64,000 bases of DNA, taken from the NCBI RefSeq assembly GCF_000001735.4, contig NC_003075.7, positions 16,183,001 through 16,247,000 on the forward strand, written 5' to 3'. This stretch comes from Arabidopsis thaliana. Its lineage: Eukaryota > Streptophyta > Magnoliopsida > Brassicales > Brassicaceae. How positions within the stretch are numbered: position 1 is the first letter of the stretch; each line of letters begins with the position of its first letter. The notes beneath the pieces were generated by a model. The model searched no databases and was not told the DNA's origin. It saw only the letters and a list, made by a program, of their open reading frames with translations. A program made the position numbers and the translations under genes. Positions 21,325 through 32,828 of this stretch are shown here, piece by piece.

Positions 21325-24300
21325 TTAGAAGACATACTTAAGCAGCCCAATAACATGTGTGTTCAAAAAATAGTCGTCCCAATCGAGAACCTTTGGATCG
21401 AAATAAAACATCTCGTTTTCGACTCCCGTCTTCGATACCATTTTTCGCAATTTTTCTGTGTTTGAATCATCAAATCTGCGCATATACATAATCCGGTTAA
21501 TTAGTATAATGTGGCTTAAAATCTCAAACCATATCAGACCACACAAACAATTAAGAAACCAAATTAGAAACTGAAAAAAGTTACTTACATTCCATAGAAA
21601 AAGAGGTAAGGCTGATAGAGATCAACAAGCCGGAATATAAAATTTATTTTCTTATTGAAATACTGAAATTCCTTCTCAAACAACTTGCAAAGTATTATGT
21701 TTACCAATTCAAGTCCCTGAAATGAACCATATAGATATTTAGGAACCATATAAAAACACTAGTTAATATATCATTAGATACTATTTACCTTCAATGCAAT
21801 CAAGTAGCGTATGGTCATGTATCTATGGAAACTACGCATAGAACTCAGGATCTCAATGGCCCCGACCTTAACGACCTTCCCTTCTTTGTTGGTCCACGGT
21901 TTGATTGAGAAATACCGATACGCTAATTCAGGAAACTTTGAATTTTTCATCGGATTTCTAAGTGAAGAACCCACATGGTAAATAATCTCTTCTTGTTTAC
22001 CGGCTTGAGCGGCCATTGATACAAGAATCGAATTTACTACCATATCTGCCGGCATCTGGTCCCATTGTACATGTCCGAAAAAACACAAATGAAGATGAGT
22101 AAATGATATTCAAATATTAATGTTAAATGTCGAATTACGTACCACATCAGAAACAGCATCAAGATCACAGAGGAAGCACGTGAGTTTGCCTTTGCCATAT
22201 CCAACAGCTAAACTATCAATAGTCCTGTATATTAAAGAATAGTTATTTCATTGTCTTGAATAGTAAACTGTCTGATGAAAAAAAAAAGAATAGTAAACTG
22301 TCAATATCATTTATTTATTTTCTAACAAAAGAGCTTTTGATAATTTTACCTGATGCCCTCAGTCCAACCAGGAAATGGTTCTTTGAATGTGCTGGTAATA
22401 ATTGAAGGACGAAGCAACACAAGTGACAGATTTTCTCTTTTTGTCCCTACCATCATCTCCCCCATTGCTTTGGTGAACACATATGTGTTTGGCCATCCGT
22501 ACATCTTTGCCCTATTCATTATAATATCATAGCCACTTTATTTCAAAGTATTTAACACTAATTAACAATAAAATATATACGTAGGGATATGAACCGTCTG
22601 AGTCCGAGATCCTTCATGGTTTCCGTGATGGTTTCAGGAGCGGCTCCGATTACTCGGAGCTGGTCAAGTTTCTCCTGAACCAATTTTTTCTCGTAGTTGA
22701 TGTCTAAACCGGTGGTTCCATTCAACGTCTCACCCATACGGTACGGTGTTTCCATTATCAAGCCAGATTTTTCTCCGCACACGTAAGCTTTGATACAAAA
22801 TTCGTTAGTTGTTGGCATTTAGTTATATAAGCTTCTTTACTAGTACTATCCAAGAAAAAGACATTCCACAATTATGATCCAATAACATTTTTTAATTTTT
22901 TGATCAATGTGGTCATGTGGATAGTGGATACTGGATAGATTGGCAAAAATACTGGAGAGTTGCAAGTTTTTCTTTCATTTCTAATGTTGGTAGCTCATAA
23001 CTTGTTTGTTGGTAGTTATATGTCGAAATCAGATAACTTAGGCTGATTTATATCGGTGTCCTAAACCCCTAATACTTAGTACATAGTCCCTTTCTATCTA
23101 ATTTTCCATGTGAGGATGTTTTATATATATATATATATATATAAACCTATAAAACTCTCGCACAAATAAAAAAGAAGTATGAAACTCAAAATTAATGTAT
23201 TAATCGTTTCATACTTCTAAACCAACCTTCTCGACCATAATATGAAATCGTAAACGTATATATATTGAAATCTTTCTAATTTTAAGATAAGGATTAGGAA
23301 ATCGGATAGAGGGACTAAATATTTCACTTGGGTCTAATAAACACAATTTATTACAGTCTCATTGACAGCATAGTACTTTGAATATACCTGTTGATACATG
23401 AACAAGGATCTTAACCTTTGCACATCTCTTGGCAAAGTTCAAGACATTGAGAGCACCCAATGTGTTGATCCCAAGAGCTACATCGTATCTGCAGATGAAT
23501 TAATTAACATTCCTTTAGTTTTACAGTATATATAAAAAATGTAACTAAAAATTATAATTTGTAAAACATATTCCCTCGGGACAATGTTGATGTAAAATCA
23601 ATACCTTTCATCAAACTTAGTAGTTGCAGCTAAATTAACAATGGCATCAACTTGGTGGATCATCTCATGAGCCAAGTCGAAGTCTTGAAGACCTAAATCC
23701 TCAAGGCAAATGTCTCCGTCGACAATAGTGATTTTCTCTGATGTAAGTTGATTTAGATTGGGACCATACTTCTCCTTCAGCACCTTGAACAAATCTTTCT
23801 TCAAAATCTGCAGCGATTTTAAACACCTCAAAATTTATAAAACTTCCATGAATACCATCAATCCACATGAGCTTTGGAAATATTTGAATAACACTATATA
23901 ACTATATTATATATTAAAATAAGGGATGTAATCATTTCATTTAAGGGACTTTTGGTTAAAATACACTTGTTTTATTTAGTTTTATATTAAACTAAAAATG
24001 TATATACATATATTTATTTATTTTTATAAAATTCTAGTTTTTCTTAATATTTGGTCAATTTCCGGAAATTAGTAAAAATTTATTCACTTTATTTCTGCTT
24101 AAAATTATAATATGTTTACTAATTGGTAAAATATTATAAAAAACCCCCATTTGGATATTTTTGTAAATTTTTGAATTATTAGGTGATGTTTAATGGATAA
24201 AATATAAAACTTCTATTTTCTAGGGTTAGTTGTCAAGGGAATTTGTTAGGGTTTATGTTAAGATATACATGTATATAAATATACACATAACAGCTAGGTT

Positions 24301-24891
24301 ATCAATAGATGCGCAGTTTATTGTCGAGATTGTTTTTGTGTGTCATTTTTTAACACAAATACCAAGCCTATCTAACAACAACAGACATTCAAAGCCTAAT
24401 TAGTATGTAGAAACAAACCTCGTCGTTAAACCTCTGGGTAGCAGATTTTCCTTTTGATGCTCTTAGAAGGAGATAGAGTTTCTTCACGTTTGGTGCCACC
24501 CTTAATATCTTCTCCACAAAGACTGCAATTTTATATAAACATATATAATCACACTTTAATAAATTTAAGAGCTAGTTTAAGTTGCTTAATAAAGAAAATG
24601 GATACAGTGTTAGTGCAAACCACTAGAATATTGTTGTAGTCACATATACTTTCAAAGTATATAATAACGTAATTGTTTAAGTGTAGCTCTACTAGTGTTT
24701 CATATAACACATACTTAAATCTTGAATATTGTCTATAACTTCATAACTTGTAAGTAGTAATGATTCATATATATATGAGTAGAGAGATAGAGAGATTTAC
24801 TATTTGCTAAGAACCCAGCAGCTCCAACGACCAATATGGATTTGTTGTCAAGGTACTTAAGAACACTAACGACCTCCATTTCTGTCGACAT
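21325..24891 (-). CDS. CER4: Alcohol-forming fatty acyl-CoA reductase, 10 exons
   Basis: Reduces very-long-chain acyl-CoA to primary alcohols of cuticular wax, using NADPH, in the endoplasmic reticulum. Exons: 24801-24891, 24419-24522, 23605-23807, 23388-23488, 22595-22787, 22350-22511, 22143-22224, 21789-22055, 21589-21716, 21325-21475; 493 residues. The Rossmann nucleotide-binding motif is GAAGFLA (residues 23-29), followed by [20 protein letters not shown]; the short-chain-dehydrogenase-type catalytic pair is in YVFTK (Tyr241, Lys245). The male-sterility/FAR C-terminal domain occupies about residues 395-493, ending [17 protein letters not shown]. No signal peptide is evident. Length equals that of other plant FARs. 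Matches AT4G33790 (CER4/FAR3), which makes C24-C30 alcohols in epidermis; specificity is from memory. Confidence 0.96.
22258..22302. repeat. 15-bp direct repeat around an A-tailed 15-base insert (CER4 intron 6)
   Basis: GAATAGTAAACTGTC occurs at 22258-22272 and 22288-22302. The 15 bases between are TGATG followed by an A run. One of several similar structures in this window. Confidence 0.8.
23122..23142. repeat. AT dinucleotide run in CER4 intron 4
   Basis: Uninterrupted TA repeat of about 21 bases inside the 600-base fourth intron. Confidence 0.8.
23173..23218. repeat. Inverted repeat (13-bp perfect arms) in CER4 intron 4
   Basis: AGAAGTATGAAAC at 23173-23185 and its reverse complement at 23206-23218, separated by 20 bases that contain two ATTAAT palindromes. 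It can form a hairpin in the pre-mRNA. Confidence 0.8.
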
Positions 24892-24970
24892 AATTTATGT
24901 TTGTATATACGTTTGAGTGAGAGAAATAATGCAACAGAGTACAACTGACATATCACATATGTGTTACTAA

Positions 24971-24979
24971 GATTTATAG
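24971..24979 (-). promoter_or_regulatory. Candidate TATA box of CER4
   Basis: Minus strand reads CTATAAATC about 80-90 bases upstream of the CER4 ATG, giving a plausible short leader. Confidence 0.4.
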
Positions 24980-27403
24980 TTTTAGGCTTTACAAGGTGAA
25001 ATTAATGTGAGCACCTACCTACATTTTTGTTTTGTCCCAACTACTTTAAAATAGCTGTCAACAAATTCCATAACATATACTTAAGTTATAAATTTCAACT
25101 CTACATATTCTAAATATGAACGTATTTAAATTAAACGTGGCTTAACTTAAGTATTTTTGAACCTACCAACGTTGAAAAGCGAAATAAATATTCCAAATTA
25201 CAACTACCGAGACTAATTCATATATGGTTAGATATGATTCGATTCTGATATAATGGAAAACGTACATATATATATAGAAAGAAACACAAAACACAAAATT
25301 TAGATCAAAATGGTATTTAAACACATATTAACTTTAAAAATTGTATATTTCGAAGTATTAACAGTAGAAAGAATGATTTTTTTTTTTGCATTTGGAGGCA
25401 ATTTCTGTTGCCACAAATGTATGGTTGGGTGAGATAGGATCCGACAGAGTAAAACAATAAGTAATATGAGGCGTCCAAAGATATCTAATTTTAGACTTAA
25501 AAATTAGACCGCCTACCTTCTTCGTTTGTAACAATACTTGAAATAGCGCTTTAAGTGGCGGTCTAGGCGCGCCATATATACAACCGTGACAATTATTTGA
25601 TAGGTGCTAAATAATTGATGGCATTATGTGGTTTTAATCGACATTATACAGTTTACATAATCATTAATCTGTTGTCATTTGACTTTTTGTTCATTTCAGT
25701 GTAGTTTTTCGATTTATAATGACATAAAATTCATTATAAGTTTTATAACATAAAAAGTAGATGGCTTCTATTATTTGATGTCAATTGAATTGATTTTATG
25801 GTTATCTTTAAGTTGATTTCTATTGAATTTTTGATGTAGTTTGAATTTTAAATTTACTTCTAAAATTAAAACATTTTAAATTTACTTCTGTGAATCATGA
25901 TATTTTATACGTTCTATTATGTACATAATAAACGCTTAATTAGACCATCTAAACTCGTTTAAATTCCAATTAAAACGTTTTAGATGTTAGACATTAGATC
26001 ACCACCTATTTAATGTCTGCCTAACCATTGCTTTTAAGTAGTTACTTGTCATCAAATCCAAAGCAGTTGTCATCAAATCCAACTTACAACCATCTATACT
26101 AGTACGACTGGCTAAGGCATGATTCGACCCTACTCATGACAAACGCAAAACAGCCTAGCATATTAAAATCCTAAAATTAGATTATCAAAGTTGTAGTTTA
26201 TGTACTCGTATTCGACATATAGAAGACAGAACAAATGCGGCAGCTGATAACACTTGGATTTTTACATTATGAAAGTGGTAGATTATGTACATTTAAATTT
26301 GGATCTCTATTTGGTTTGGTTTGGTTTTTACTATAATTTAAGTCAATTAAGTTTTTTATTTAAGGTTAACTGAAACACCCTCAACTACCAATAACCAATT
26401 AACCTTAAAAGATTAATTAAAGTCAAGAGATAGACAAAAGCATAATAATATAAACTTAATTTTAATTTTGCAATTAACTTCGGCCAAGCTCAGATGGACC
26501 AGAATACCATCAGGCCTATTCATGCTTGGGCCGGTTAACACCTCCAAAATCGCTAGTAACTCAAAAGAGCTACAAATAACGGACTTTAAACATGATCTGC
26601 TACAACAATCTGCAGAATCTCAAACACTGATGCATATGAAGAGTGACTATAAAAACAAGCCGATAACCAGATTTTGATAAGTTTCTATTTTCCCCTTTTA
26701 TTGCGTTAGTGTTACGCATTCTTCAAGTGTTACTTTTAGGGTTAGCATTTTGGTTATATATAGGTTTTCGTGCTCTATTTAAAGTAATACGTTTTATTAG
26801 TTTCTTTATAAGTTTTGAATATGCCCTCTTTGTCATCTACTTCGAATTATTCTTTTGAGAATTTAGCAGCTCTGAAAAGAACCATTAAGATCATTTGTTT
26901 TGCTAGATATTTCTTGGAAGTTTTTTTCCCCACACAAAAAAAAAGCTTATTCAGGCATTGAAATTTGTTATACTATGAAAGAAAATTGCAATGGAAGTGA
27001 AGTGTTGTAATTTGTAAACCACGAGTTACATAAAGGCGGCTACAAGGAAAACTTGTTTGTGACGAAATTACAAAGCAAAAGAGAGAAAAGAATCAGTCCA
27101 GTTGAGATTTGAGAACCCTTTTTTTTTTTCGTTCTATATCAGTCTTTTGCTTAAAACTCCTTCCTATTTTTCATATTTGGGACGTTAAAGTTTCACTTTA
27201 ATCACTGCTTGAAATGATTCAAGTTGAATCCATAAAAGCTTCACAAATGTCCAAAATAGCTGCTGCTCTTCATCAGTTTGATCTTCACCAGCGAATTTCA
27301 AAGTTAATTTTAGTCAGATTTGATATATTCTTTATAAAGTAAGAATAAACAAAGTAGTTGAACATCTACAGAAATAATAATAAAAAATTACTGAACTGGT
27401 TAT
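24980..27403. other. Intergenic region upstream of CER4
   Basis: About 2.4 kb, AT-rich, probably the CER4 regulatory region and the SOFL gene 3' region. A GC-rich patch near 25505-25580 contains GGCGCGCC, possibly part of a decayed transposon. A TAAATGTA (L1-box type) on the minus strand lies at 26288-26295. No gene is supported; the open frame at 26468-26677 lacks family resemblance. Confidence 0.5.
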
Positions 27404-28307
27404 TTAGAATCTGGTTTCCATATGCAAATAACCACACTGCTCTTGGAATGCTGTTTTGTCCTGCTTGTTTCAACACCCAAAGACATATATAGTGAGATTC
27501 TTGAGACAAGTCACGTGTACTCAACAGAACCTAACAGAGAGATAGTGAAGAGAGAGAAACCTGAAACTGAGTAGCCGAGAAGCCTTGTGAGTAATCCAAT
27601 GTACTTTCTGGAAAGGTTTGCTCTATCTTATTACCACCAACACTTTTCTGCAACATCTACAAGATATATTAAAACGAATGTTAAATCCCAAAAAACTAAA
27701 GAACAAAACTTTTCTATTAAAAGGTAAAAAGAACAAAAATCATGGACTTCTATACTAGGTAAATTCTGTATAGTGACATGATTATTTGTTTGTGTTTACG
27801 TCTGGGTTTCTAATATGAGCTAATAATTATAACATGGAACGTAAACACTATGTAAACGCAACCAAAAGATAGATCTTTGTTCCTTGAAGAACAGAGTGGA
27901 CTATTATCAGTTGGTTAACAAAATTCGTTGAAAATAGAAAGACTTACATGAGGGAAATTGAAAAGAGGAGAACTAGCAGTATCATCAAGAAGTGAGTTCA
28001 TTTTCTCATAATCTCTTCTTTTCTTTTCTCTCTTGCATTGTTTCTTGAGACCAACAATATTTATCTTCTTCACAGAATCTTCCTCAGAAATATTCCTTGG
28101 ACCAGAAGAAGCATCTGAAATCATTGACAAATCGTCTTCTTCTTCTTCCTCTTCTTGATGCACATAATTTTGGTCCCATGAATCTTTGCTTCTTCTTCTG
28201 CTGTCAAACCCATTGCTGTCTCTAAAACAAGAAGGACTTGGTGAAGAAACAGACTGGTCTAAATACAGAGTCCATCCTGACTCGCATCCGCTACTTGACC
28301 CCAACAT
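27404..28307 (-). CDS. SOFL5: SOB FIVE-LIKE (SOFL) protein, 3 exons
   Basis: A plant-specific small protein family linked by overexpression to cytokinin levels. Exons: 27948-28307, 27561-27656, 27404-27460; 170 residues. Two family blocks are clear: SSGCESGWTLYLDQS (residues 4-18) and DDLSMISDASSGP (about 58-70), separated by an acidic run. A basic segment (KKQCKREKKRRDYEKM) could act as a nuclear localisation signal, which is inference. The C-terminal DYSQGFSATQFQDKTAFQEQ block matches the family as I remember it and fixes the last exon frame. Exon 2 has two in-frame acceptors 9 bases apart (27656 or 27647). Matches AT4G33800; the family number is from memory. Confidence 0.88.
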
Positions 28308-28435
28308 TTCTTCTTTTATGTTTTATAAGAAAAGATATATATTCTTATTGAGATCGAACAGCTATGTTGAGAAAGATTTAAAGAAAGACTGTGGGTGAAA
28401 AATCGACTTAAAACCTATGTTCTTTCTCTCTATCT

Positions 28436-28445
28436 AATATTTATA
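28436..28445 (-). promoter_or_regulatory. TATA box of SOFL gene
   Basis: Minus strand reads TATAAATATT about 130 bases upstream of the ATG, followed by a CT/GA-rich stretch. Confidence 0.55.
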
Positions 28446-28907
28446 CTAACACATGCATCTATACCCCTCTTTCTCTATTTCATTGTTTAAGTTATTTATT
28501 TCAATTTTTGGTTTTATCTTCAATAGGTACGGAGTATAAACTTATTTTAACTTATTATCATCGACTCATCGCTCCTACTTCTTCTGCCTATTAATTTTCA
28601 AACTTTAGGTTGGTCTAATAATTTGGGCTTTTGTTTTGTCGTTATTAGGGCAAATTAATATGAACGAAATAAATTTTTACAGAAGATCTAATGGATAAGT
28701 CGGCGTTCTTAGGCACACTCACTTAAGCGGTCTTTGCAAGTCTGCAACATGTGAACTCGATTTAAATTGCATAATAAAGTCTTTTTCTTTTTTGGTTAAA
28801 ATTCCATATATCTATCTTGTTGCCTTGTTGGTTAACTCTTGTCTTACAATGCCAGTTTGTAACATGGGAATGACATGCAGCGTTCGTATCTAGGCATTTT
28901 TCATATT

Positions 28908-28954
28908 TAATCCAAGTTATAACTTTTTTTTTGTCGTAATCCAAGTTATAACTT
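28908..28954. repeat. 18-bp direct repeat around an 11-base T-rich insert
   Basis: TAATCCAAGTTATAACTT at 28908-28925 and 28937-28954, exact; the insert is a T run ending GTCG (so CGAC plus A run on the other strand). Confidence 0.85.
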
Positions 28955-29486
28955 ATAGAGCCAAAATTTATACTTCGGCTACAGAAAAATAAATTAAGAA
29001 CGCACATATCTAACTAGAGTAAACTTAATACGTGGATTTCTATTAAATATCGTTCTAATAGAAAAGTTCCCACGTGACATATATATTCTCCAAAACTAGT
29101 CTTGAAGAGATAATTAAATACCCATTGATCGTATATTATATGTTTATTATTCACTTATTATGTATATTTATACTGTATTAGTGGGGATAATTAGATGGTG
29201 CATGGGTCAAAGCGAGTTCCACAGACAAGTGGTGACAAGAAGATCCGAGCGGTCTATTGACTACGCTTTTATGAGATCACATGTCCTCACATTTCGTTTT
29301 GCATTTTTTATTTCCTTTCGTACACTCTAATTTAATTCTTACCTAAATCTCTCCTGTCGAAAAGAAAATCTCTCTAATTATTTCTCTTTTATCTTCCTTT
29401 TCGTGTATTTGGCACTCTCTATATACCTGGGATAACGAGATATATATTGATTTCATTATAGCATGATTAAGCTTTGAAAAGAGTAA

Positions 29487-29538
29487 TAATTATATAAATT
29501 TTCTTTGCACAAAAAAAAAATAATTATATAAATTTTCT
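29487..29538. repeat. 18-bp direct repeat around an A-tailed 16-base insert
   Basis: TAATTATATAAATTTTCT at 29487-29504 and 29521-29538, exact; the insert is TTGCAC followed by ten A. Confidence 0.85.
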
Positions 29539-29860
29539 AGAAAAAAACATTTGACAAAAAAATCTAGAAAAAGATTGTAGGTTTTCTTTCATTCTATATC
29601 ACTGGGAAGTAACATAATGATTTGGTTCATTTTTAAATATAATGAAGAAAACTAAACCGAAACGAAGGGATCGGAATATAAGATGATAATATAGATGGAT
29701 TTGATATGTGAGAAAATTTCATAAATTTTGGAATTGCTTCTCTGATTTGGCACACATGCTCTGTAAGTCCAAATAATTTAAGAAAAAAAAACAAAATTGA
29801 TTGATTTTATTGAAGGGGTTGTACCGTTCTAATAGCTAGAAAATCAGGCATGCATGTGGG

Positions 29861-29923
29861 CACGTGTGCACGTAAAAAAGAGAAATACGCAAGGTTCAAC
29901 AAATTCACACATGTGTGCACGTG
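29861..29923. promoter_or_regulatory. Pair of G-boxes (CACGTG)
   Basis: CACGTG at 29861-29866 and 29918-29923, each embedded in GTGCACGT-like alternating sequence. G-boxes bind bZIP and bHLH factors. They lie about 1.6 kb upstream of the SOFL ATG and 0.4 kb beyond the end of GH10 copy A; their target gene is uncertain. Confidence 0.4.
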
Positions 29924-30323
29924 CAACAACACGCATTTCGACCAATTTCACACTTTTGCAATTTTAGACTCTTAAATGTGTCACCTTCTGATCCCTCTCT
30001 TTTCAATTGCTGATAATTTCTATGCTTTCCCGATTTCGATGTTCTCGTCCTCCATGTGTTCTATTCACTTTTTATCTTCCTTTCATATATACATACATAC
30101 ATACATATTGGTGTGTTTCTTTCAAGAAAAGATCCGGTAGGAAGAAAACACGATTTTATAAAAAATGCTTTACTTCGAACAAATTATGTCTCTTTTAACA
30201 TTAACACTTCAATATTAGTCTGTAGAAGATGAGTACAAGACGTTATGATTCATGGTAGAAGACTTTTCAAGTTTTATATGATTATTATGAATTTATGAAA
30301 ATATCACATATTTTTAAAAGAAT

Positions 30324-32828
30324 TCAAGCATTAATTACAACTCTAACCACCTGACGCTGACCCATCTCCTTAGTTACCTCCAAGCTGAAACTGGTTGACA
30401 TGTTCTTCATCCATGGATGACTTACATTCACATTGTAATGTCCATGCAACAATGAGACCTCTTCTTCATCATTCTCGGAATCCGTCATGAAAATCTTGGG
30501 AATCTCTGAAGATTGCTGCCACTCCTTGAGCAACTTGTCAATTACATCTCCTGTTGCAGTGTTGTTGAAGTATTTGTCCGCAAGTGTCAGCTTGTCGAAA
30601 CCAGACACCTCAGGCCCAGCAAATATTATGATGCCTTTAACCGCAGGATGCGAATACGCTTCCCTCAAAATTTCTTCAATGTATACCTCCTATCAAGCAA
30701 TTGAAATAGTTAACAAATTTTAATGATTATGATAATGAAGGCTTTCTTGTTAGGCAAGGTAAGATGCTGACAAACCTGATTAGGGCACTTAGGCATATCA
30801 ACCTCTGTAAGCCAGATAGGCAAACCTAGTGAGCCTAAAGTATCCAATGCAGATCTCATGTAAGCTAAGTTAGGCTGAGTTGGACGAAAGTGACCTTGAG
30901 CTCCAATAGCTCCTTTAATGTTCATGTTACCTGGGTAAGCAAGAATCTCCTCCATCTTCTCCTTCACCTTAACCGGCGTCGCGGTAACCTCTACACGGTT
31001 CTCTATCGTGTTGTACTCGTTAACGAACATTGTCACATCAGGATCAAGCTTAAAAGCCAAATTGTAGAAACTTGACGAAGCGTTGGCACCAAGCATTTTC
31101 TCAAAGTAATCCCAATGCACGTTCTCATTAACCACGTCCCACCCGGTTAACTTCCCTTTGTATCTCGTCATAACCGAGTTTATCCGGTTCAATGTCACAT
31201 TCATCAAATCGTTTGGATCTTCTATTTTTGGCACCCAAGTTGGCTGCATTAAAGGGTCATCCCACAACACAGTATGACCTCTAACCAATATTCCATTCTC
31301 TTCCGCAAATTTTAACATTGAATCAGCTGCCGTGTAGTTCTCGTGACCACGTTCTTTCTCCGTTGTATACCATTTCATTTCATTGGTGAAGGATGTGATT
31401 TTAAACCGCGACGCAAACCAATTTCTGTACCCTTCGCTTTGTAGGATCCGGAAATTCATTGCGCAGCCTAATAGGAAAGATGGTTTGGTTTGTTCTATAG
31501 ATATCACTGCGCCTTTTACCGCAGTTTTGTTCTGATAAGTTACTTCAAATCTCACCTTGCTCTTCCTTATCTGCAATAAACATAAATCATGTAATACCCA
31601 AAACAACTGGCCAGACCGGCCTTAAAAAAGCTAGTAGGTGGGCTGGTCAGAATCAGGTCGGGCTAGTTCGGCCATGGCTCTCCGAGCATGGTACATATTG
31701 GTACTCTTTTGTATATTGTGTGATGTGATTCGTTGGGTAAAATCAAGACCGAGTTTAACTTAAAAACATTATAGGCCTCAAATGGGCCAAATCAACAATG
31801 AATCGGGCTTAATTGAGCCGGCCCATAACAAAACCCTAAAAGGCTAAAACTATACAGATGACAGAAGATCAATGCTACCTTTTCAATTAGTTGGTCTTGT
31901 TTCAGTTTCCATTCTTGTTTACTGAACTGTTTCAGGGACACATCGCTTGCAGAAATCTTTGCTTCTTTGTCATCACTCTGCTTCCACATAAAACCGTGGT
32001 TGACGCAGTGTTATATATACATATAGGAATAAACATATATAGCTAGTTGTTGTACCTCGAAGAAAATATCTACAGAGCCTGAAACATCTGGCACAATGCC
32101 ACCTTTAAGCAAAGTCCAACATCTTTTCTTTGCCCTAACTTCACCTCCATGAACAAATCTTCCATTTTCTGTCCTAAACACAACTCCTACTTTCTTATTG
32201 TTTCCTTCTCTCAACTTCACCCAAGCTGTACTTCCATTAACAAAGAAACTATGGATGGTCAATGAAACGATTATGTATTACACTGAAATCAGACTGAACA
32301 CAACTATCAAGATTCAAGAATCTCTGGTTTGAAACAGTAACTTACTAGACAAGAAACCATGAAACGATGATGAATTATATTTATTATATATAAACTAGAG
32401 AGTGGGTTGCATGCATGTGGTACATATAAATTACCAGAGAAGCTGTAAATGTTTCCTTCGTGAAGCTGAATTCTCTGTGTCATTTCTCTTATGGATCCAC
32501 TTCCATCTATTTTCCATTCTTCATCAGAGTCATCTTCGACAGAGCGGCTAAATTGTAATAATCCTTTCGTTTCACTGCTTCGTGGAGGCTTCATTACACA
32601 CTTCATTCGTATATACCAGAATTTACCAATGTTAGAATGTTTGAATTTAATTACATAAATATATAAAAAATCACTTCTATTTAGTATTTATTGAGGTTTA
32701 TCAGTTTTGGTTACCTCTGTTTTGAGTGAGTCGCTTGGGGAGAAAGGATCAATTGAAATCCCCGAATGCACAAAACACCAGAGGAGTAAAAGCATGCAGA
32801 GGAAGAAGCCATTGTTGATGTTCTTCAT
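30324..32828 (-). CDS. GH10 glycosidase copy A (endo-1,4-beta-xylanase type), 6 exons
   Basis: Predicted retaining family 10 glycosidase acting on xylan-type wall polysaccharide. Exons: 32715-32828, 32435-32600, 32056-32225, 31879-31977, 30776-31570, 30324-30689; 569 residues. Signal peptide about residues 1-24 (MKNINNGFFLCMLLLLWCFV). Residues about 39-150 align with the C-terminal half of the CBM22-like domain of copies C-F but lack their CLE-PYKPQYNGG start. In the GH10 barrel the acid/base is Glu332 (GWDVVNE) and the nucleophile Glu439 (WLTEVD); GHTVLWDDP and QGHF are also conserved. Intron 4 splits the exon that is single in C-F and is much larger than in copy B. Matches AT4G33810 from memory. 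Substrate is inferred from family only. Confidence 0.93.
31571..31878 (-). other. Enlarged intron 4 of GH10 copy A with promoter-like motifs
   Basis: This intron is 308 bases against 115 bases in copy B. The extra sequence is GC-richer than other introns here and carries TGGGCC (31783-31788), its reverse complement (31820-31825) and AAACCCTAA (31831-31839), a combination otherwise seen in promoters of growth-related genes. Confidence 0.6.

Larger units (their letters stand above)
28446..30323. other. Intergenic region, SOFL promoter side to GH10 array
   Basis: AT-rich, no coding or RNA gene seen. It contains the two direct-repeat micro-insertions and the G-box pair listed separately. Confidence 0.55.

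Noticed and set aside
26288-26295. TAAATGTA (L1-box type) on the minus strand, 1.4 kb upstream of CER4, attractive because CER4 is epidermal
   Set aside because: An 8-base AT-rich degenerate motif is expected by chance in several kilobases; distance is large and no second element supports it.
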